NCBI GenBank assembly: GCA_019096155.1
Contig: JAHCVI010000005.1
Span: 1,312,468-1,376,467 of the forward strand
Direction: 5' to 3'
Length of the DNA stretch: 64,000 nucleotides
Source: Staphylotrichum longicolle
Lineage: Eukaryota; Ascomycota; Sordariomycetes; Sordariales; Chaetomiaceae
Numbering within the stretch: position 1 is the first letter of the stretch; each line of letters starts with the position of its first letter. The position numbers and the translations under genes are program-made. The notes under the pieces were generated by a model. That model saw only the letters and a list, made by a program, of their open reading frames with translations, did no database searches and was not told the origin of the DNA. Below, in pieces: positions 27,039 to 37,131 of the stretch.

Positions 27039-27133
27039 CGACAACTACAAGATTCGAACTTGTGAGGGCGAACCCAACAGATAGCGAATGTGGTAATTCA
27101 AGTCTGTCGCCTTAACCACTCGGCCAAGTTGTC
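27039..27133 (-). tRNA. tRNA-Ser (anticodon TGA) with 14-base intron
   Basis: The minus strand folds into a type II tRNA. The acceptor stem is GACAACT with AGTTGTC and discriminator G at 27039. The D arm contains GCCGAGTGGTTAAGGC, the anticodon stem is ACAGA with TCTGT, a long variable arm follows, and the T arm is ACAAG-TTCGAAT-CTTGT. The anticodon lies at 27098-27100. A 14-base intron at 27083-27096 sits directly after position 37, the standard site for eukaryotic tRNA introns. The mature tRNA would be 81 bases before CCA addition. Confidence 0.95.
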
Positions 27134-28093
27134 ATTAAAAAGTTATTGGCGGTAAATCCAACCAAGGATACCACGTGCAAGGCGGCCAGAGTTCAGGGGG
27201 GCTTCTCTATTCTGTGTGATTTGACTCCCTTTCAGGACACAAAACCGTTCTGACATTTGTCCGAGGTGGCTAAGCGTAGGTACGGACTGTAGTATGTGTG
27301 GGAAATAAACCCAGGAACTCCTACATTGTGCGTCGTTGGAGTGGTCCAAGAATACCATGGCGGATTAGTTTAAAGATTGAAGAGAATGCGGAGAAACTCT
27401 TGACTTGAGTCGTCAATCAGACTGCCCCAATATCTGCCTATACCTCAACCTCAACACCCTAATCGCCAATGTATCGCGATCTGAGCCGTGCCAACATGCA
27501 GGAAACTCCATTTCGCAGAAAAACTGGCAGGGTTTTGCCCGCTCTGTGCCCCAGCTTGGCAGCAGGTCCTATGGGACATCTCCACGAATTGAAGAGACAT
27601 GATGAGCATGTTGGCACGATGTGTTGGATCTGTTGGCTGCAAGGCAGAGGCAAACTTGAGTCGACGAGCCAATAAAGAACCTCCCAATAAAGTGTTTCTG
27701 TCCGTGCATGGCAATCTCAGGACAAATCGAACACGGCTCTCTGAAACTTGGTAACAGTTTTGCATCAGCGGAAGATTGGTTCCATCGCCGTGTGATCTGG
27801 TGGCACCTGAACAGGAAGAAGGGCCGGATGCTCCAGACGAACGGGCAAAGGGCCCCCTAGCATGTGACAGTGCCGCAGAAGCGTGAGCGACGAAGATGAT
27901 AGAAAGATATGGGCATCCTGCCTAAGCTCAGTCCCTCTTCGATCAGTACCTCCATCAGTTTCGGCTCTCGACCTTGAGCAAGCAATAGAAACAACACCCC
28001 CTAAGGCATACTCCTACAAAGTAAGCACCTCTCCCCACCAAAACCTCTTTAATCAAGTCTCACTACTCACCTTTCTCCCAAAGAACCCCCGCC
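27134..28093. other. Intergenic; no gene recognised
   Basis: Short frames only, none supported. A frame starting at 27883 is the out-of-phase upstream extension of the real gene beginning at 28094. Confidence 0.5.
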
Positions 28094-28563
28094 ATGGACC
28101 CTCCCACCAACACCAACCCCCCAGACACAGACAGCAACCTCGCAAGCACGGACAACGACCCCCTCGCCCACCACCCCGACAACACCGGCAGCCGCCTCAC
28201 CCAGCCCTGGACCGTCGACGGCTACCCCATCGTCGACGGCAAGTACCTCGACCTCTCCGCGGCGGAGCTCAAGACGCACGCGGCGGGCGTGGACCCGTTC
28301 CGGGGCGGCCCGCCGTCGGTCGCCGTGTACTGGCAGAACCAGCGGGCGACGGGCCGCGGCGACCAGTTCCTCGTCATCGCCAAGGCGGCCGCCGGCGCAC
28401 GCGACCTGACCGAGTACCTGGCGCGCGTGGGGAGTTCTTGCGCAAGGGCCTGTGCAAGGTGCACGCGCTCAACGCGACGCGGTATGATGTGTATGTGGTG
28501 GTGTCGTCGGAGCTGTCGCAGGCGGGGTTTCGGGAGGCGTTGGCCGATGGCGGGCTTTTGTAG
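28094..28563 (+). CDS. Uncharacterised small protein (about 156 aa) with one frame change
   Basis: From the ATG at 28094 the frame reads a Pro/Asn/Asp-rich start, then a compact segment with TVDGYPIVDGKYLDL and VAVYWQNQR. At about 28427-28432, within a GGGG run, the coding signal moves to another phase and continues as EFLRKGLCKVHALN and YDVYVVVSSEL to the stop at 28561-28563. Restoring one G to that run would join the two parts. No splice sites explain the change. I do not recognise the family; there is no signal peptide or membrane segment. Strand composition and the sharp coding quality on both sides make a real gene likely. Confidence 0.65.
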
Positions 28564-29763
28564 GGGGTTTTGGGGAGGAGGGGGGGGGAGTGGTGGTTGT
28601 TACTCCGGGAGTGCCGGGCACTGCGATTGCGTGAAATAAATTTACTGGTAATGTTCTAGACTGTGGTGATTTGTTTGAGACGCAATGGCCACGCTTGAGT
28701 GTAGGAGAACAGGTTGAACAACAACTGAAAGCCACCTCCCTCAAGGTCAAGGCTTCGGGTGCGTCAAGTCGGTCGCAGCCGCAATACACGGAGCGGAGAT
28801 TCCCAGACGCCGCAATCGTAGATCCAGTGGTTTGAGACACTCGAGAAGCCCATCTCTCCATTTCCTGGCCTTACTGAGTTCGCCGGTTGCAAAACTTCAC
28901 GTTACTTCTCAAGGACAAAAAACGAACAAAGGAGAAAAGAGGAGGAGGGGAGAGAGAGAGGAGAGAGGGAGAGAGGGAGAGAAAGAAAGGGGAAATGGGT
29001 TGGGAAAATGGACCACGAGGTAAATGGAGTAGGTAGCCTGGTGGGGGGTAGTAAGGCAGACTGAATAGGGAATGAACGGGGCTCCGGTGGGAATGAGGAA
29101 GTTGGAGACCATCAAGGCATGGTGGAGGAGACTCTCGCTAGAGTTGGGTGTTGATACGCGTTGCCAACAACTGGATGACGCTAGATGTGCTCCTTGCCGC
29201 GTTCTTTCACTGATCTTCACCTCGTCCGGTGAGAATCTCCCATAAGGTTGTGAACCTTAGATTTCACACATGCTGCTGAGCAAAGGAGGTGCCCGCCCGT
29301 GAAAGACCTTGCATGTATGTAGTGACCCTGAGTCAGTTAGACGGGCCAACCGAAGCCTGTCAGTTTCGTCTGGTGTGCCAGCTGCAGCGCGAAGAATGCA
29401 AGCTTCGGCGTGGCAGGGCGACAAGACTCGAAATGGTTGGACATGGCTCAATTCTTCTCCGTGGTGTGGCAGAGAGCGATCTAACCAAGCTCGGCCAAGT
29501 CAGGGACCGATCGAGCCAAGCTCAGCCCGGGCAGCGATCCCGGTGGCCCAGAGAACGGCTCCAGAGACAGGGAACGGGGGTCACAGGGGCCAAGACGTCG
29601 TACGGAGAAAAGTAGAACCAACAACAACTTGAACCAACATGCACCCAACGCGGCAAGCCGCCCTTGGAAAGCTGAAGACGGGAAAACTCGCGTCACTGCC
29701 GCCCACCACCTCAGCCCCGAACTAAAATTATGCCTAACCCAACTTGAACACAAACCCCCCTAG
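28564..29763. other. Intergenic; no gene recognised
   Basis: Contains the purine tract at 28918-28997 and otherwise only short unsupported frames. It lies downstream of both flanking genes, which converge here. Confidence 0.5.
28918..28997. repeat. Long GA-rich purine tract
   Basis: About 80 bases are nearly all purine on the plus strand, with repeated GAGAGG and GAGAGA units. It is an imperfect microsatellite that could form triplex DNA. Confidence 0.85.
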
Positions 29764-29830
29764 GCTCCGCCCCAAGCTCCCCCCCAGGCTCCCCCCAGGC
29801 GTCCCTCCAGGCTTCCCTCCAGGCTTGCCC
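29764..29830. repeat. Degenerate 11-12 bp tandem repeat
   Basis: Five to six units resembling CTCCCCCCAGG follow each other with substitutions and small length changes. The array starts about 15 bases past the stop of the DUF7136 gene, so it falls in that gene's presumed 3' untranslated region. Confidence 0.75.
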
Positions 29831-29845
29831 GTTTAGTATGTACAA

Positions 29846-30667
29846 TCACATCATCATCACACCGGCCAAAGACACAAGAAATGCCAGCCACACGGCCCGG
29901 GCAACATGAGCTGCGGGTGCTGCTGGTGCTGCTGCGTTGGTGCTGGGGGTGGGGGAGGTCGTCGATATGGCCGAAGAACACCAATGTGAGTCCATTGGTC
30001 TCTCTGCCATGGTCACCGCCACCGCGGGGCCCAGCTCGAGGGCGCAGACGTCGGCCGCCGGGGGGTCTCCCGGCGCGAGCACGTTGCACGAGGCCCGCCC
30101 GTAGTTGCTGCTCCCGGCAATACCGATCGTGTCGGTCACGTTGAAGGTGATGCCCGGCGAGCGGGCGCACGCCGCCGTCCCTTGCAGCAGGTCGGGCTCC
30201 TGCGCGCCTTTCTTGGTCGTGAAGGCCAGCTGCTGGGACTGGCCGAGCTGGCTGATGCCCCCCGCCGCGGTGCAGTTTGCCGACAGCACGCTCCAGAGGA
30301 GCACCCAGGTGGCCTGGGCGTCGGTCGTCTTGGCCGGGTTGGCGCGCTCGACCGTGAAGAAGGGGTCGGTCTTCCCGAGCTCGTCGCAGTGGAGCTCGCG
30401 GATTCCATAGTCGGTCAGGAGCTTGTTGGGGCTGGTCTCCCACACGGTCCACCCGATGTGCATGGTCAACGGCACTGCCAGCGGCGAGTTCCGAACGGCG
30501 AAGAGGATAGGGATATTGCCAGTGCGGTACGTCTCGTTGCGCGGAAACACCAGGTCCACCTCGACGATGCCGCCCGCGGCCTGGACCACGCACGACTTCA
30601 GCGCCAACAGCCCGAGGAGGGCATGGCCAAAGCGGTAGAGCGGTGAGGAACCGAGCGCGGGCATCAT
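29846..30667 (-). CDS. DUF7136-type secreted, probably GPI-anchored protein (273 aa)
   Basis: The N-terminus has a hydrophobic signal segment (about residues 12-31). It is followed by VDLVFPRNETY and IPILFAVRN, the start pattern of the fungal DUF7136 family, then by several cysteines and NxT/NxS sequons. The C-terminus is an Ala/Pro/Ser/Thr-rich stretch ending in a hydrophobic tail (AVWLAFLVSLAGVMMM), which fits a GPI-attachment signal. The protein is therefore expected at the cell surface. The last 60 codons are low in complexity and a small intron or frame change there cannot be excluded. Biochemical function is unknown for the family. Confidence 0.82.
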   Translation of the reverse strand: MMPALGSSPLYRFGHALLGLLALKSCVVQAAGGIVEVDLVFPRNETYRTGNIPILFAVRNSPLAVPLTMHIGWTVWETSPNKLLTDYGIRELHCDELGKTDPFFTVERANPAKTTDAQATWVLLWSVLSANCTAAGGISQLGQSQQLAFTTKKGAQEPDLLQGTAACARSPGITFNVTDTIGIAGSSNYGRASCNVLAPGDPPAADVCALELGPAVAVTMAERPMDSHWCSSAISTTSPTPSTNAAAPAAPAAHVARAVWLAFLVSLAGVMMM

Positions 30668-30921
30668 GGACGTGTGTTGGTTTGTTGTTGGGGGCCAAAA
30701 TTGGGTCGATGTTGCGAGACGGAACGTATGGCGTTATCTGGTGGGCGAGGGGAAGAGGAGATCTGGTCCGCAATGGGAAACATATTGGCTGTTGGTTCAA
30801 GATATACCATTCTCAGCGCAGCGAAGGGTCGCCTGCTGCGCGTGCTAACCTGAACTAGATTCCAATTCCGCCCAGCCCAACCCAGCCTAGCCCAGCGCCT
30901 CCCGAACCACAACCCAAAAGA

Positions 30922-31484
30922 ATGGGTCTCATCACCCTCCTGCGCGGCTTCAACGTCCCCATCGTCGTGCTCGACCGCTTCCTGGTCGCCCACGGCGTGG
31001 AGGAGACGTACGGCATCGCGCCGCGCCTGGAACCCGGGCCGCTCGCCCCGCCTCTCGACCCGCAGTCGGCCTTCCTCCGCGCCAGGCTGGCCACAGCCGG
31101 CACCGCCTCCCCCTCTTCCCCGCCTAGCCCGGCCCTGGATGGCGTGCGCCTCTTCATCCCGAACCGGCGCGGCCAGGCCGACCCGACCTACGCCTACGTG
31201 TCGCACGCCTTCATCATGGTCCTCAGCCAGCGCCGCGGGCATGGTGGGCGAGGCCGAGAGCGAGCTGTTCGTCCTACTCACCGAGGACCGCGTGTTTCCG
31301 CTCAAGAGGCCGTTTGTGAGGGAGGTGAGTGCGCATGTCGCTTTAAGCTTGGACGTTGATTTGGAGGTGAAGATGCTGACTGAGGGTTTTTAAGTCGGAT
31401 CTCCGTTGCGGGCTGTGCGCCGGCCAGTTCGAGACGTGGTCTGCGCTGCAAGTCCACCGTGTCGAGGCCCACGGGACGGGGTGA
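30922..31484 (+). CDS. Conserved fungal protein with C-terminal C2H2-like finger; one frame change
   Basis: The start MGLITLLRGFNVPIVVLDRF matches a family of short ascomycete proteins of unknown role, followed by VRLFIPNRRGQ and YAYVSHAFIMV. Around 31225-31236 the coding phase changes. The continuation GMVGEAESELFVLLTEDRVF is clearly coding and ends at a GTGAGT donor at 31325. A 70-base intron leads to a last exon (31395-31484) that reads CGLCAGQFETWSALQVHRVEAH, a single C2H2-like zinc finger with C-x2-C and H-x4-H spacing. The frame change has no splice explanation and sits by a G run. It is expected to be intracellular; DNA binding by a single finger is only a possibility. Confidence 0.72.
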
Positions 31485-32196
31485 CTGTAGACAATCCGCT
31501 CCCGGATGATCTATGAGGGAGGTCCGTTGTCGATGTTGTCGTCGTTTTTGTTATTAAGGTTTGGGGGCGCTGCCGAAGAACGTTAGTCGGGTACAGATGG
31601 TACGGTCTCTTCCATATCCGCTGCTGACGTATACCGCGCCCGGGTCAGGCAGTGGCGCCGACTCTTGGAATGAAAGTGGTTGTGTGACAAAGGTTTCGAG
31701 CTCGGCATCCCATAGGCGACTCGCCTAGAGTTCCGGCCCGAGCGGGGCGCTGGTGAATCGCGATGAGATGCATATAGCGCTGGGCTCCCGCTTTCGGGCA
31801 ACCTACCTAAGATACCTCAAAACCAGCGCTGGAAATTGCTCCCTTGCCTGGGCCAAATGCTCGACAAAGAACAGGTGGTGGGCATTTCAATTATCTTGAC
31901 ACAGCATCGATGAGCCAGTCGGCTATCGCGGACGAGAACCCAACGCACTCTGTTACTTTGCAACGGACACCATAAGGGTTGTTGGCAGGCTGACAACTGG
32001 AGTGTGCGGATCTGGCCATCTGGGAACAAACTCAACGAAGCAAAGGTGGCAAATCGTCGGTTCCCCTCCTAGAAACAGAACGATGCTGGACCATAAGGCT
32101 ATGTAGTACCTTGCTAACTGCTAAGAAAACAGACCCGCGTCGCCTGCTCCAAGAGCCGCTAGATATTCCAGTGCTCCATCCGACTGCCACCCCAAT
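31485..32196. other. Intergenic; no gene recognised
   Basis: The two flanking genes converge here. No supported frames were seen. Confidence 0.5.
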
Positions 32197-32579
32197 TCAA
32201 GGGAAGTCGCAGCACTTGTAGTTGCTCCCTCCCGGGCAGTATCCTGTCCACAAGCATTCAGCATTTGTCTCGCCAATCAGTGCTTAGAGGTGTACTGACC
32301 CGAGCGGAACGGTCCATCACACGCGGTGTTGGTCCACTGGCACATGGACTCGTCGCCGTAGCACTGGTACATGACGCAGCACTTGACGTTGGCGCCGTCG
32401 TTCGGGCATCCGCCGTTGATGGTCGACCCTCCGTACTGGGAGCACGTCGAGGTCGACACGCAGATGCCCTGGGACTTGTACACGCCCGTCGCGGTGCCGG
32501 AGCAGTGGCCGTTGAGAGCAGCCAGCGCGGTGAGCGGGAAAAGACCCAGGAAGAGGGCAAGGTAGTTGTCGGACCGCAT
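32197..32579 (-). CDS. Small secreted 12-cysteine protein
   Basis: Exon 1 (32300-32579) and exon 2 (32197-32243) are joined across a 55-base intron with GTCAGT donor and CAG acceptor. Without splicing, the frame ends early and loses the YCPGGSNYKCC motif. The 108-residue product has a signal peptide (about 1-20) and twelve cysteines in two similar halves, each closing with a C-P-G/N-(6-7)-K-CC pattern. The same module precedes lysozyme-like or NlpC-like hydrolase domains in other fungal secreted proteins as I recall them; here it stands alone. Likely roles are cell-wall binding or action as an apoplastic effector, but neither is shown. Confidence 0.85.
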
Positions 32580-32966
32580 GGTGAAGGAGTTGCAGATGCA
32601 CTTTGAAAGGGGGCTCGCAGATGTTGAATCTTGAGACGGGACTGGAGTTGAGGAGAGCTCATATTTATGCCCCCCTCAGACACGCAGCAACAAGCTAGTA
32701 TCTACTAGGAGACCGAGCAGCAATGTACATTCAAAGTAAATGCACATTCAAAGTTCCATTTCGCAGAAAACCCCATGTCTCGCCTAGTCCAGACGGACAT
32801 TGCCCAGGCCGCGACGGCCAGGGTCCGGCGTCCCACTCACGGGCTTCATATCCCCACGTGCAGATGCAACCTCGCGATCGATCGCGCCCGCAGCGCTTGT
32901 GGCGTTCCATCCCGACAACGAAAAACAACCCAAGCAAACCCCGCCCCAAACCTCCAATGTCAACCA
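32580..32966. other. Intergenic; promoter side of the 12-Cys gene
   Basis: It lies between the start of the 12-Cys gene and the end of the SET gene. A TATTTATG-like word near 32660 (minus strand ATAAATATG) may serve the small secreted gene. No independent gene was seen. Confidence 0.45.
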
Positions 32967-34446
32967 TCGACCATCAACCCCTCCAGCGCGGCCACCAACA
33001 CCTCCTCACACCTCCGCCGATACTCCGCCGCAAGGACCTGATTCCGGTTCCCCGGCTCCGGCAACCCCCCTCGCCCTCATCATCCCCGTCCTCCCCCCCT
33101 TCCCCACTCACAGCCATCAACCGTTCCAAATCCCCCTCCAACTTGCCCCCCAGCACCCCCCTCACCCGCTCCACCACCTCCGCGACCTCCCCGCCCGGCG
33201 GCGGCCGCACACTGTTGGTCAAGTCCACCTCCCTGCCCGCATCAAACGAATTCCACCTCTCCAACGCCTCGCGGTGGCGCTCCTGCAGACCCGCCGCCAC
33301 GGCCTGCGCCAGGTCGTCCACCAGCGCGGGCTCAAAGTGCGCGAAGCACGGCAGGCCGGCCAGTCGACTCGGCGGCCCGCCGCCCGTGGAGGACAGGCGC
33401 GCGCGGCCGGCGAGGGAGCTGCCGTGGCGGAGGGGGCGGAGGGAGATGAGGAAGTCTTTTGGTTTGGTGGTGTCGTCGTCATCATCTTCATCATGGGTTT
33501 GGGTCTGGCGCTTGCGGACGTGGACGTAGTCGTTGTGCAGGTCCGGGGTGGCGGGGAGGAGGAAGCCGTAGGCGAGGAGGAGCTCGCTGTTGGTCTTGGT
33601 GCCGTAGTTGTTGTAGACTTGCTCGCCCGGCGCGTAGGGGTCGCGGCAGACGAGGCGGCAGGCTGGAGGGGAAGTCGGGGTGGTGTCCCAGGCGTAGCGG
33701 GCCGTCATGGAGTGGTTGGCGATGTCGAGGAGGGGTTGGAGGATGGAGAAGTCGTCGAGCTTGGTGTCCGCGGGGAGGAGGCCGGTGATGTACTGTTGGG
33801 AAGGAGTGGAGAGGATGAGGGAGGGCCGGAAGCTGCGGCTGGTGAAGATGCTGAAGGCCCATTTGTAGAGCATTTGGGTGTAGTCCTGGTAGTTGGGGAA
33901 GTTTTCTTCCTTGAGGAGCTTGTGTGCGTGCTTGAACTCGCGCTTCACGTTGGCCTGGATCTCCTGGATCGCAACGTGGGCGTTGGTGCCCTCTAGGTAG
34001 GCGATGTCATCGTCGGGCCAGAAGGCGGGGAGTGCCCAGGCATCGAGATGCTCGGGCTGGGGAAGGGTTGTGATGTAGGGCCACCAGAACGAGTCCTTGC
34101 CCTTGAGGTACTCTTTGATGAGAAAGAAACGGCCGATGACATGGGGCGGGTTCGCCTGCAAGAAGCGGGATGGAAAGGCCCCATCTGCTGCCCCTGTCTG
34201 GGGTTGTGGTGAAGCGGGATCGATGGGCCCGTCGACCAGGGCGTTCAGGTATGAGAGGGTTGTTGAGACGGGGCACGAGACGGCCCGGAAGCCCCCTTCG
34301 AGCCCATCGTTGTGCGATTGCTTGACGCGGAGCGAGAATTTGGTCACGTCGTCGCAGTAAATCTCGAGGGACGGATGCAGTTCTGCCCCATGTTGCTGCG
34401 CCCACTCGAGGAGCACGTCGAACCGGGCTTTCTCGTTTGCTTTCAT
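32967..34446 (-). CDS. SET-domain protein lysine methyltransferase (SETD3/SETD6/Rubisco LSMT type)
   Basis: Starting at the ATG at 34446, the protein shows an N-terminal SET segment (GGFRAVSCP), an insert with GRFFLIKEYLKG and WWPYITTLP, then the cofactor and catalytic region DIANHS followed by YNNYGTKTNSELLLAYGF. The C-terminal part resembles the substrate-binding lobe of this class. It should transfer methyl groups from S-adenosylmethionine to lysines (or histidine) of non-histone proteins. Near the end, the frame changes at a CCCCCC run (about 33056-33061). The other phase continues with NQVLAAEYRRRCEEVLVAAL, clearly the family's final helix. A second small change near 32978 would give a stop at 32967-32969. 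The uncorrected frame stops at 32974. An in-frame upstream ATG at 34521 is less likely. Confidence 0.85.
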
Positions 34447-35179
34447 TTTCGGATTTTTGACTTGGGTGCAGTTGCCGGGAATAAGAAATGCAGTGCCGGC
34501 CACGCAATTGGCACATTTCACAATCGGCGCAATCGGCGAGTCAAATTGACGAAACAGAACCCGTCCGATTAGTCAGCTAAAACTCTCCTTCACGAGCTCA
34601 GCTTCGTCTCAAGGATTATGTTATTTGCTACCTACGCACTCCTAGATTCCTCACTTCAATTCAATCCTTATTGAGCGGTTGTCTCCAACAACAGAGTACC
34701 GCATCCAGCGTTGCTTCCTTGACCGAACATCGAACAACTGCCGAACGATGCCCGGCTTGGCGATACCGGCCCGATCCTTGGCGCGGCCCCACATGGATCG
34801 GCCCCACCTCCACCACAGATCTCCGGAGCCGGCGCCACCCGAAAGCGAAGCCGACGATACTGATCTTCCCGAAGTGAAGAACTTGGCTCGGAAATATCGC
34901 ACCTAAGATGAAAATAACCGAGCTATAACTGGTGATTCTTTCGTAATCCCTTGCTTTTTTGACGAAAAAAAAATGGACCATTTTGGTGCAGCAAAACGCC
35001 ATTGCACCCTCGGGCAACAACAGCCGCCGGACCCTGCCGATTCAACCGATGACGTCGTGACTCAGCATCGACGAAGCAGGCCAAAATCCCCACTGACTTT
35101 TCATTAAATAAGACGCTTCGCCCCATGTTTCATTTGCGCGACACTTCCCAGGGTCTGATCGCCATGACCGACTTCCACA
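34447..35179. other. Divergent promoter region between SET and MFS genes
   Basis: About 730 bases separate two divergent genes. There is no coding signal. Homopolymer A and T tracts occur near 34960-34975. Confidence 0.5.
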
Positions 35180-37131
35180 ATGTCAGTTCCCACCCCCCAT
35201 CCTGGCATGCGCCAACCATGCGATGAACCACTCCCCTCCGAGGGCAGTTCATCCCAAGCCGAAAACAGTCCCACCCGCGAGAAGGACCTCGGACCCACCA
35301 ACTCCTCCTCCGATGACGACAACAACGACGACAACGACACCGACGACGACGACGACGACGATGACACCTCCTCGTCCAGCGACGCCGACTATGACGGCCA
35401 CCGCCCCACCCCGCTCGACATGCGCCTCAGCCGCACCCGCACCAGCGGCACCGCCCGCTCCGCGAGCACCGTCACCACGGCTTCCACCTCCTCCAGCACC
35501 GGCGCCGGCGCCGGCGCCGCCCGTCCTCCCCTGGCGGGCCGCACCCTCTCGCGCCGCACCACCACCATCCTCTCGCACATCCGCTCGCGGCCCTACCCGC
35601 CGCAGCCCTTCACCCACCCGCTCTCGCACATCCCCACCACGGCATCCTCCCTCGTCGACTTCGACGGGCCCGGGGACCCCTACAAGCCCATGAACTGGCC
35701 GCTGCGCAAAAAGGTCGTCACCACCCTCCTCTACGGCTTCGTCACCATGACCGCCACCTGGGCGTCGTCGTGCTACTCGGCCGGCACGGCGCAGGTCGCG
35801 CGCGAGTTCGGCGTGGGAACGCAGGTCGCGGTGCTGGGCACGTCGCTGTTCCTGATTGGGTTCGGGATCGGGCCGCTGCTGTGGGCGCCGCTGAGCGAGG
35901 TGTATGGGAGGCGGGTGGCGGTGTTTGTGCCCATGTTTGTGGCCGGGTGTTTTAGCTTTGGGAGCGCCACGAGCAAGGACTTTCAGACGCTGATGCTGAC
36001 GCGGTTTTGGGGGGCGTTTTTCGCGAGCGCGCCCGTGACGAATACGGGAGGCGTGCTGGGGGATTTGTATGGCCCGGCGGAGAGGGGCGTGGCGATGGCG
36101 GGGTATGCGATGGCGGTTGTCGCGGGGCCGGCGTTAGGTATGTTTCTCTTCTGTTCTTAATTATTTTGGTGTTGGGCTGACAGAGTACAACAGGCCCCAT
36201 CGTGTCCGCGGCGGTCGTGGTCCAGCCCGACCTGAGATGGCGCTGGACGCTGTACCTCGCGGGGATCCTGCAGATGTTTGTCCTCCTCGTCGCCGTCATC
36301 TTCATCGACGAGACGTACCCGCCCAAGCTGCTCGTCTACAAGGCCCGCCGGCTGCGCATCGAGAGCGGCAACTGGGCCCTGCACGCAAAGTTCGAGGAGT
36401 GGGACGTCAGCGTCACCGAGCTGGCCCGCAAGTTCCTGGTGCGTCCCATCCAGCTGCTCTGCACCCCCATCTGCTTCCTCGTGGCCCTCTACGCGAGCTT
36501 TTGCTACGGCATCCTGTACATGCAGCTCGGCTCCATCCCCATCATCTTTGGCGAGATCCGCGGCTGGTCGCACCTGGTCGCCACCCTGCCCTTCTTGTGC
36601 ATCTTTATTGGCGCCGTCTTTGGGTGCGGAGCAAACGTGTATAACCAGATGCTCTACAACAAGGCCTACCACGCCGCGGGCAACAGGGCGGTCCCCGAGA
36701 GGCGGCTGCCTCCCATGATGGTCGGGTCGGTGCTGTTTGCGGGCGGCCAGTTCATGACCGGTTGGACGGCGAGTCCAGACATCCACTGGATCGTCCCGTG
36801 CATCGGGCTGGTCCTGCTCGGGACCGGCTTCTTCACCATCTTCCAGGCCGCCCTGAACTACCTGGTTGACACCTTCACCAAGTATGCTGCGTCGGCTGTG
36901 GCAGCCAACACCTTCCTGCGGTCGTGCTTTGCGTGTGCGTTCCCGTTGGTGGTGACGCCTCTGTACAGGAATCTCGGTGTCGGCCCAGGGTCGTCGATCC
37001 CGGCGGGGTTTGCCTCGTTGCTGATACCCGTGCCGTTTGTGTTTTACATCTACGGGAAGAGGATCCGCGCGCGCTCCAAGTGGTCGCGGGCGTCTGTGTA
37101 CGACGGGGCCAAGGAGAAGAGAGGCGCATAA
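35180..37131 (+). CDS. MFS transporter, DHA1 (drug:proton antiporter) type
   Basis: Two exons (35180-36137 and 36194-37131) flank a 56-base intron with GTATGT donor and CAG acceptor, encoding 631 residues. Residues 1 to about 165 are cytosolic, with a long Asp/Ser tract and Ala/Arg-rich linker. FDGPGDPYKPMNWP then leads into the membrane domain, which has about twelve hydrophobic segments. Family marks include APLSEVYGRR (MFS motif A region), TNTGGVLGDLYGPAERG and GPALGPIVSA (motif C region). Close relatives in fungi are polyamine, azole and multidrug exporters of the plasma membrane. No biosynthetic genes adjoin, so the substrate is unknown. The ATG at 35164 is out of frame; 35180 is the first in-frame start. 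Confidence 0.92.

Noticed and set aside
29760..30800. 346-codon minus-strand frame overlapping the DUF7136 gene
   Set aside because: It is an out-of-phase Arg/Gly-rich shadow; the 273-aa frame has the signal peptide and family motifs.
32800..33996. 398-codon plus-strand frame
   Set aside because: Antisense to the SET-domain gene, with low-complexity Val/Gly/Glu content.
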